A DNA stretch of 2,578 bases from Pseudomonas phage phi2954 (taxonomy: Viruses; Duplornaviricota; Vidaverviricetes; Mindivirales): the NCBI RefSeq assembly GCF_000882035.1, contig NC_012093.1; one strand, given 5' to 3'. Each line of letters begins with the position of its first letter. The stretch's first letter is position 1. Of this stretch, positions 1 to 2,578 are shown one piece after another. The notes below the pieces were generated by a model that was given only the letters and a program-made list of their open reading frames with translations, made no database searches and was not told the DNA's origin. Position numbers and translations under genes: made by a program.

Positions 1-18
1 GCAAAAATCAAACGAAAA
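1..18 (+). promoter_or_regulatory. 5' terminal sequence, likely polymerase (P2) transcription start
   Basis: The segment begins GCAAAAATCAAACG, a G followed by an A-rich run. In cystoviruses the first few bases of the plus strand are shared between segments and set how efficiently the P2 RNA polymerase initiates transcription; in phi6 the second base distinguishes the L segment from S and M. The second base here is C. From memory, phi2954 S and M begin GCAAA and L begins ACAAA. Function is inferred; only the sequence is seen. Confidence 0.6.
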
Positions 19-41
19 TCCCGTTTGCTAGCCTACAATGC

Positions 42-59
42 CCCTTGTTCACTCAAGGG
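42..59 (+). promoter_or_regulatory. Leader stem-loop 1 (putative pac element)
   Basis: CCCTTG at 42-47 pairs perfectly with CAAGGG at 54-59, enclosing a 6-nt loop (TTCACT). It lies close to the 5' end, where packaging-signal hairpins are expected in cystoviral plus strands. A 6-bp stem could arise by chance, so the function is tentative. Confidence 0.5.
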
Positions 60-100
60 AAGGGTCTCGAGACAACCAACGCCTAGGGCAAATCCTCATC

Positions 101-123
101 GGAAAGCATGGCGGTTCCATTCC
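101..123 (+). promoter_or_regulatory. Leader stem-loop 2 with bulge (putative pac element)
   Basis: ATGG at 108-111 pairs with CCAT at 117-120 around a 5-nt loop. The stem continues with GGA 101-103 against TCC 121-123, leaving bases 104-107 as a one-sided bulge. A stem with an asymmetric bulge is typical of protein-recognised RNA, but no covariation can be tested here. Confidence 0.4.
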
Positions 124-164
124 AGTTTACCAAAACGAAGATGGATACAGAGACGGATGAACCC

Positions 165-176
165 CCACTTTGGTGG
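165..176 (+). promoter_or_regulatory. Leader stem-loop 3 (putative pac element)
   Basis: CCAC at 165-168 pairs with GTGG at 173-176 around the tetraloop TTTG. It is short and GC-rich, and weak evidence on its own. Confidence 0.33.
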
Positions 177-184
177 AAAGTTCA

Positions 185-206
185 ACCACGCTAGATCCGA
201 CGTGGT
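185..206 (+). promoter_or_regulatory. Leader stem-loop 4 (putative pac element)
   Basis: ACCACG at 185-190 pairs with CGTGGT at 201-206, a perfect 6-bp stem with a 10-nt loop. It competes little with its neighbour at 165-176, so both could fold together just upstream of the first start codon. Confidence 0.45.
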
Positions 207-250
207 GAGTCGAGCCGAGTAGTTAGTTCGAAAGGCCAGGATCCAATCTT

Positions 251-256
251 AAGGGG
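251..256 (+). promoter_or_regulatory. Ribosome binding site for the first start codon (264)
   Basis: AAGGGG lies 7 nt before the ATG at 264. This is a convincing Shine-Dalgarno match and shows that translation probably starts here, even though a second strong site lies downstream in the same frame. Confidence 0.7.
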
Positions 257-263
257 ATAAGCG

Positions 264-1127
264 ATGAGCGACGAAAGTCGTGATTCCGTCGAGCAGATAA
301 GTGACATACTACCTGCGCTGCCTGGAGAGACAGCCGTGGCGTTTATCGGTAATACGATATACGACTGGTTGCCAGACGGAGCCCGGGGATTTGTAGAACG
401 AAACCTGTCGTTGCGGAAACCAACGTACGATGTAGCGTCGGCATTGCCGGTCGCGTCCGATCAACCGGCGATTTCGCCAAACAAGGAGCAAGAAATGGCT
501 AAGCCACCCTTGCGTTTACCAGGCGTTAGCGGCCGTGCTGAGAAGGCCACCGCAAAGCCTAAGATGTCGAAACTCGACGCCGCGAAAGCAGCTGTCGGCG
601 CTGCTGGTGCTGCTGGCACCGCGGTCTGGGGCCTGGATGAACTGCTGAGCTTCGCTCAGGAGCATTATCCATCCGCTTACGGTCTCGTGAGCGGCATGTT
701 CCAGGAGCAGGGCGTTGACATCGAAAGCGACGCTGTCAAAAACGGTACCGGTAACACCCGCGCCAATGTTCTCGCCGCGTTCGCTCGCAGCGGCGTTGAC
801 GCAGCGTTCATCGGTTCTGTCGGTCTTTCCGACCAAGAAAAACTGGGAATGCTCGGCTTGATGGCCAAGTATGAACAGTCCATGGTAGCCGAAGTCGACA
901 AGAGCCAATCGGCTCGTGTATCCACTGGCAACCAAGTCCTGGACCGTGACATCATGGTTCTGGAGCACGCTCGCGCGTGCGAACTGTTGGGTCTGACTGG
1001 CCCACGCCGCATCAAGGATCTGTACCTCCTGGTGCGTACCATCAACACCATGACCGAGGCACACGTCGAAGCTTTCGAGCAATACGAAAGTATCTTCGGC
1101 CGGGCCCGTAGCCGAGGCACTCTGTGA
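264..1127 (+). CDS. Long form of shell protein P8 with 77-residue N-terminal extension (or separate upstream product fused in frame)
   Basis: This 287-codon frame starts at an ATG with a good Shine-Dalgarno site and reads without a stop into the P8 frame. Residues 1-77 are specific to this form; residues 78-287 are the P8 candidate. The extension has an acidic start (residues 1-13), a central part with aromatic and hydrophobic residues (about 20-50, including IYDWLPDG), and a Pro/Ser/Asn/Glu-rich linker-like end (about 62-77). I see no signal peptide, membrane helix or known motif. Its codons are relaxed, with three ATA, one CTA and several GGA, unlike the P8 part. This suggests low expression or a separate origin. 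I do not recognise the extension and assign no function. Alternatives are a minor long isoform, or an extension cleaved or rarely made. Confidence 0.6.
   Translation: MSDESRDSVEQISDILPALPGETAVAFIGNTIYDWLPDGARGFVERNLSLRKPTYDVASALPVASDQPAISPNKEQEMAKPPLRLPGVSGRAEKATAKPKMSKLDAAKAAVGAAGAAGTAVWGLDELLSFAQEHYPSAYGLVSGMFQEQGVDIESDAVKNGTGNTRANVLAAFARSGVDAAFIGSVGLSDQEKLGMLGLMAKYEQSMVAEVDKSQSARVSTGNQVLDRDIMVLEHARACELLGLTGPRRIKDLYLLVRTINTMTEAHVEAFEQYESIFGRARSRGTL
483..488 (+). promoter_or_regulatory. Internal ribosome binding site that sets the P8 start
   Basis: AAGGAG lies 6 nt before the ATG at 495, inside the longer frame. It is a near-ideal Shine-Dalgarno site with ideal spacing and better than the site at 251-256. 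It is the main reason to place the abundant P8 start at 495. Confidence 0.78.
495..1127 (+). CDS. 8: Nucleocapsid surface shell protein P8 (210 residues)
   Basis: P8 of cystoviruses is an abundant, mainly alpha-helical protein that forms the outer shell around the polymerase core and helps the nucleocapsid cross the host inner membrane. This product is first in the 8-12-9-5 order. Its start is set by a strong Shine-Dalgarno site, and its codons are strongly biased as for a major structural protein. Residues 1-25 are basic and Pro-rich. Residues 28-47 are an Ala/Gly-rich helix leading into ELLSFAQEHYPSA, which from memory resembles the YQQLLENHPEV part of phi6 P8. Residues 150-200 are helical (LEHARACELLG, RRIKDLYLLVRTIN) and recall the C-terminal helices of phi6 P8. 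It is about 60 residues longer than phi6 P8, with extra sequence around 73-150. An ATG at 564 is a weaker alternative start without a clear site. The resemblance is distant; order and abundance signals carry the call. Confidence 0.72.
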   Translation: MAKPPLRLPGVSGRAEKATAKPKMSKLDAAKAAVGAAGAAGTAVWGLDELLSFAQEHYPSAYGLVSGMFQEQGVDIESDAVKNGTGNTRANVLAAFARSGVDAAFIGSVGLSDQEKLGMLGLMAKYEQSMVAEVDKSQSARVSTGNQVLDRDIMVLEHARACELLGLTGPRRIKDLYLLVRTINTMTEAHVEAFEQYESIFGRARSRGTL

Positions 1128-1492
1128 ACATCGCCGCTCTGATGGGTGCTGTAAACGCACTTGGCCAGGCTAACCCCTTGGTCAAAAGTGTCATCGACTC
1201 TCTGATGGGGACGATGGCCAAAAACCCCGCCGCCATCCAGGAGATTTCTTCCGTTGTGGAGAAAATCGCTCAGATGAAAAACCTGAGCGTCGAAGAGCTC
1301 ATCAACAGCGGCGGCCTCGGCCGTGCGTTACTGGAGAAATTCACGCAAGGTGCGGTTGTCCAGGAAGAGAAAGTGACTGAACTTCAGTCGATGTCCTGCG
1401 ACAAATGCGGTCATATCCACTACCAGATGGTGGAGCAGTATCGGCCTCGTTCTCCACTCGCTCAATTGGCGGGTGTGGCAAAGGCTTCGTAA
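1124..1492 (+). CDS. 12: P12-like envelope morphogenesis protein with Cys/His cluster
   Basis: In phi6, P12 is a non-structural protein needed together with P9 to wrap the nucleocapsid in membrane. The call here is by position, between 8 and 9, not by similarity. The start is a GTG overlapping the P8 stop (GTGA), with GAGG at 1114-1117 six bases upstream, so translation is probably coupled to gene 8. An ATG at 1142 is an alternative start. Residues 1-35 are Ala/Leu/Met-rich and amphipathic rather than a clear membrane helix. Residues 38-75 look helical, with KNLSVEELINSGGLG in the middle. Residues 91-100 read SCDKCGHIHY, giving C92, C95, H97 and H99, a possible metal site or redox pair. The tail from 106 on is basic and Pro/Ala-rich. 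At 122 residues it is shorter than phi6 P12 (about 195). I do not recognise a family beyond the positional call. Confidence 0.6.
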   Translation: MNIAALMGAVNALGQANPLVKSVIDSLMGTMAKNPAAIQEISSVVEKIAQMKNLSVEELINSGGLGRALLEKFTQGAVVQEEKVTELQSMSCDKCGHIHYQMVEQYRPRSPLAQLAGVAKAS

Positions 1493-1495
1493 TAC

Positions 1496-1520
1496 CACCT
1501 GGTCGGGTGTTCCGACGGTG
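1496..1520 (+). promoter_or_regulatory. Bulged intergenic hairpin between genes 12 and 9
   Basis: CACC at 1496-1499 pairs with GGTG at 1517-1520, and GTCGG at 1502-1506 pairs with CCGAC at 1512-1516. This gives 9 base pairs with a 2-nt bulge (TG, 1500-1501) and a 5-nt loop. It starts just after the gene 12 stop codon (TAA, 1490-1492). There is no U-tract, and cystoviral transcription runs to the segment end, so it is not a terminator. It may separate translation of gene 12 from that of gene 9, stabilise the message, or keep the gene 9 ribosome site open. Confidence 0.5.
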
Positions 1521-1545
1521 TTCCCTTCATAAATTGCCCGTTGGC

Positions 1546-1551
1546 AGGAGA
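1546..1551 (+). promoter_or_regulatory. Ribosome binding site of gene 9
   Basis: AGGAGA ends 5 nt before the ATG at 1557. It is a strong independent Shine-Dalgarno site, in line with high output of a major membrane protein and in contrast to the weak site of gene 5. Confidence 0.75.
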
Positions 1552-1556
1552 TTCAT

Positions 1557-1802
1557 ATGTTCGCTAAAAGCGTGAAAGTCACTCTGGACCGTTCCGGTAC
1601 CGAGATCAAAGCCACCAAAGTCGAAGAACGCACCCTGATCGAAGGCGTCGGTGACGCGTTCACCTCGATCGTGAACGACGACATCGCAGTCGGCGGCCTG
1701 GGCGTTACCGTCGCAATGGTTGGCGCCATCGCCGGTACCGCCTACGGTGTAAACCGTGTGCTGACCGGCCGCTTCAACGCCAACCCGTTCTCCGCCGGTT
1801 AA
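1557..1802 (+). CDS. 9: Major envelope membrane protein P9
   Basis: P9 is the small, abundant protein of the cystoviral lipid envelope and, with P12, is needed for envelope formation. This 81-residue product (phi6 P9 is about 90) has a hydrophilic N-terminal part (residues 1-42). One strong transmembrane helix at about 43-65 follows (AVGGLGVTVAMVGAIAGTAY), rich in small residues Gly and Ala. A short basic/polar tail (NRVLTGRFNANPFSAG) ends the protein. Positive charge just after the helix (R67, R72) suggests the C-terminus stays in the cytoplasm. Codon use is strongly biased (GGC, ACC, GTC, CTG, CGT), as expected for high expression. The gene is preceded by its own strong ribosome site and followed 6 nt later by gene 5. 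Sequence similarity to phi6 P9 was not tested; size, topology and place support the call. Confidence 0.77.
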   Translation: MFAKSVKVTLDRSGTEIKATKVEERTLIEGVGDAFTSIVNDDIAVGGLGVTVAMVGAIAGTAYGVNRVLTGRFNANPFSAG

Positions 1803-1808
1803 TCCGCG

Positions 1809-2504
1809 GTGAGCAAACAAGGCGGCGTGAAAGTTGCACAGGCAGTAGCCGCGCTGTCTTCGCCTGGTCTCAAAATCGACGGTATCGTCGGTAAAGCGAC
1901 TCGGGCGGCTGTGTCATCGATGCCTAGCAGCCAGAAGGCGGCTACGGATAAGATACTGCAAAGCGCTGGAATTGGATCGCTTGACTCCCTCTTGGCTGAG
2001 CCGGCAGCAGCGACGTCCGATACCTTCCGCGAAGTGGTGCTTGCCGTTGCGCGTGAGGCAAGAAAACGGGGTCTAAATCCCGCTTTCTATGTGGCTCACA
2101 TCGCGTTGGAAACTGGGTGGGGGCGTTCCGTCCCGAAACTCCCTGACGGGCGTTCCAGTTACAACTACGCAGGGCTCAAATATGCGGCGGTTAAGACGCA
2201 GGTTAAGGGTAAAACCGAAACCAATACTCTTGAATATATCAAGAGCCTACCGAAGACGGTGCGAGACTCTTTCGCAGTGTTTGCTTCGGCAGGGGATTTT
2301 TCGAGGGTGTACTTCTGGTACCTCCTCGACAGTCCGTCTGCTTATCGGTACCCCGGTCTCAAGAATGCGAAGACAGCTCAGGAGTTTGGTGACATCCTCC
2401 AAAAGGGCGGCTACGCGACTGACCCGGCATACGCCGCAAAAGTAGCGTCGATCGCAAGCACCGCCGTGGCTCGCTACGGTAGTGATGTGAGTTCCGTTGC
2501 ATAG
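1809..2504 (+). CDS. 5: P5 lysis/entry peptidoglycan hydrolase, GH73 (FlgJ-type) glucosaminidase-like
   Basis: Cystoviral P5 sits between envelope and nucleocapsid and opens the host cell wall at entry and at lysis. Residues 8-50 resemble a peptidoglycan-binding domain, centred on GLKIDGIVGKATRAAV (20-35). Residues 72-225 match the glucosaminidase fold of FlgJ and related GH73 enzymes. AHIALETGWG (96-105) carries the probable catalytic E101, SYNYAGLK (117-124) matches the family's S-N-x-x-G-x-K segment, and GYATDPAYAAK (201-211) is the typical C-terminal motif. The expected reaction is cleavage of the glycan backbone, unlike phi6 P5, which is an endopeptidase on the peptide cross-link. There is no signal peptide, as expected for a protein carried in the virion. 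The GTG start lies 6 nt after the gene 9 stop and lacks a clear Shine-Dalgarno site, so coupling to gene 9 is likely. A second GTG at 1827 with AAGG at 1819-1822 is an alternative. Codons are relaxed (AGA, CTA, ATA, GGA). The length of 231 is close to phi6 P5 (about 220). Confidence 0.82.
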   Translation: MSKQGGVKVAQAVAALSSPGLKIDGIVGKATRAAVSSMPSSQKAATDKILQSAGIGSLDSLLAEPAAATSDTFREVVLAVAREARKRGLNPAFYVAHIALETGWGRSVPKLPDGRSSYNYAGLKYAAVKTQVKGKTETNTLEYIKSLPKTVRDSFAVFASAGDFSRVYFWYLLDSPSAYRYPGLKNAKTAQEFGDILQKGGYATDPAYAAKVASIASTAVARYGSDVSSVA

Positions 2505-2510
2505 ATGTAA

Positions 2511-2526
2511 AACCTTTCAATAGGTT
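2511..2526 (+). promoter_or_regulatory. 3' trailer stem-loop A
   Basis: AACCT at 2511-2515 pairs with AGGTT at 2522-2526 around the 6-nt loop TTCAAT. It is an AU-rich, modest 5-bp stem directly after the gene 5 stop codon. Confidence 0.45.
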
Positions 2527-2530
2527 AAAG

Positions 2531-2547
2531 TTGGGGTGGTTACCCAA
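2531..2547 (+). promoter_or_regulatory. 3' trailer stem-loop B
   Basis: Two registers are possible. TTGGG 2531-2535 can pair with CCCAA 2543-2547 around a 7-nt loop. Alternatively GGGT 2534-2537 pairs with ACCC 2542-2545 around a GGTT tetraloop. The second leaves 2546-2547 free for the terminal hairpin, so both could stack end to end. Confidence 0.5.
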
Positions 2548-2576
2548 CCCGTCCTCCCCTTGTGGGGAGGCGGGTT
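2546..2576 (+). promoter_or_regulatory. 3' terminal hairpin of the segment
   Basis: AACCCG 2546-2551 pairs with CGGGTT 2571-2576, and CCTCCCC 2553-2559 pairs with GGGGAGG 2564-2570. The result is a 13-bp, GC-rich stem with one bulged T (2552) and a TTGT tetraloop. Only CC (2577-2578) is left single-stranded at the 3' end, a natural template start for G-initiated minus-strand synthesis. It resembles a rho-independent terminator but has no T-run after it and ends the sequence. Confidence 0.78.
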
Positions 2577-2578
2577 CC

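Larger units (their letters stand above)
1..263 (+). promoter_or_regulatory. 5' untranslated leader with putative packaging (pac) region
   Basis: This stretch has no gene I can support. In cystoviruses the first 200-300 nt of each plus strand carry a short terminal sequence shared among segments, followed by a segment-specific pac region. The folded pac RNA is recognised by the procapsid shell protein P1 so that S is packaged first. Several simple stem-loops are visible: 42-59, 101-123, 165-176 and 185-206. The only open frames here begin without a Shine-Dalgarno site. The pac role is inferred from family knowledge and position; the hairpins are seen directly. Exact pac limits cannot be set from one sequence. 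Confidence 0.65.
1..2578 (+). other. Complete or near-complete cystovirus S genome segment (dsRNA phage)
   Basis: The gene set is shell protein, small soluble protein, single-pass membrane protein, then cell-wall hydrolase. This matches the 8-12-9-5 order of the phi6 small segment. Product lengths here are 210 (or 287), 122, 81 and 231 residues, against roughly 149, 195, 90 and 220 in phi6. All plausible genes lie on one strand, as expected for a segment copied into a single polycistronic plus-strand mRNA. There is no DNA-type promoter need, and both ends look terminal: an A-rich GCAAAAA start and a strong hairpin at the end. The assignment rests on order, size and motif rather than a database match. 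The 5' GCAAA resembles what I recall for phi2954 S and M. Confidence 0.83.
2505..2578 (+). promoter_or_regulatory. 3' untranslated trailer with terminal RNA structure
   Basis: The 74 nt after gene 5 hold no coding frame on the plus strand and are largely taken up by hairpins (2511-2526, 2531-2547, 2546-2576). In cystoviruses the 3' end of each plus strand is similar among segments and folds into tRNA-like stem-loops that protect the mRNA from host exonucleases. It is also where P2 starts minus-strand synthesis. The role here is inferred from that knowledge and from the visible folding. Confidence 0.7.

Noticed and set aside
25-222. Open frame of 65 codons in the leader, starting at TTG
   Set aside because: The start is a rare TTG with no ribosome site, the composition is basic and low in structure, and it spans the expected packaging region with several hairpins.
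677-1120. Second minus-strand open frame opposite gene 8
   Set aside because: It overlaps another antisense frame, is rich in Arg/Ser as typical of shadows of GC-biased genes, and shows no recognisable domain.
516-1160. Long minus-strand open frame opposite gene 8
   Set aside because: It mirrors the strongly biased codons of gene 8 and has no supporting start context. Cystoviral segments are translated only from the plus strand.
1527-1820. Minus-strand open frame opposite gene 9
   Set aside because: It is a shadow of the biased codons of gene 9; the plus strand has a strong ribosome site and a clear transmembrane protein.
2089-2445. Plus-strand frame of 118 codons inside gene 5
   Set aside because: It lies wholly within the well-supported hydrolase gene in another frame, has Arg-rich low-quality composition and no ribosome site.
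2546-2576. Rho-independent terminator
   Set aside because: The hairpin has no T-run after it and only two bases follow. In a dsRNA phage the transcript simply runs to the end of the segment, so a 3' terminal structure is the better reading.
1-2578. CRISPR array, tRNA, insertion sequence or host chromosomal operon
   Set aside because: No direct repeats with spacers, no tRNA cloverleaf and no transposase or inverted terminal repeats were seen. The gene order and end structures fit a viral RNA segment.

Overview
The window reads as one complete genome segment of a cystovirus, the family of enveloped, tri-segmented dsRNA phages that infect Pseudomonas and its relatives (type member phi6). The plus strand is the mRNA sense and corresponds to the small (S) segment. 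Three things support this. The left edge, GCAAAAATCAAACG, looks like a cystoviral transcript start. The right edge is a 13-bp hairpin that ends two bases before the last base. Between them are four tightly packed plus-strand genes in the same order and approximate sizes as phi6 S (8-12-9-5). From memory, GCAAA at the 5' end is the form reported for the S and M segments of phi2954, so a phi2954-like virus is my best guess. No database search was possible.

Layout: positions 1-263 are an untranslated leader with several small stem-loops, where cystoviral S segments carry the packaging (pac) signal. A ribosome binding site then opens a 287-codon frame at 264. Inside it, in frame, a second and stronger ribosome binding site opens at 495 and gives a 210-residue protein, which I take to be nucleocapsid shell protein P8. 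Gene 12 (122 residues, envelope morphogenesis by position) starts at a GTG overlapping the P8 stop codon. A 64-nt gap holding a bulged hairpin and a good Shine-Dalgarno site precedes gene 9 (81 residues, one transmembrane helix, major membrane protein by position). Gene 5 starts 6 nt after gene 9 at a GTG and encodes a 231-residue peptidoglycan hydrolase with a PG-binding-like N-terminus and a FlgJ/GH73-like C-terminal domain. A 74-nt trailer with two or three hairpins closes the segment.

How the genes fit together: P8 would coat the polymerase-containing core. P12 would help build the lipid envelope around it from P9-containing membrane. P5 would sit between envelope and nucleocapsid and open the cell wall at entry and lysis. 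Start signals differ gene by gene: 8 and 9 have strong independent sites, while 12 and 5 look coupled to the gene upstream. Codon choice agrees, being strongly biased in 8 and 9 and relaxed in 5 and in the N-terminal extension of 8.

The points most worth following are the undescribed-looking 77-residue in-frame extension ahead of P8, a Cys-Cys-His-His cluster in the gene 12 product, and the glucosaminidase-type lysis enzyme in place of the endopeptidase activity known for phi6 P5.
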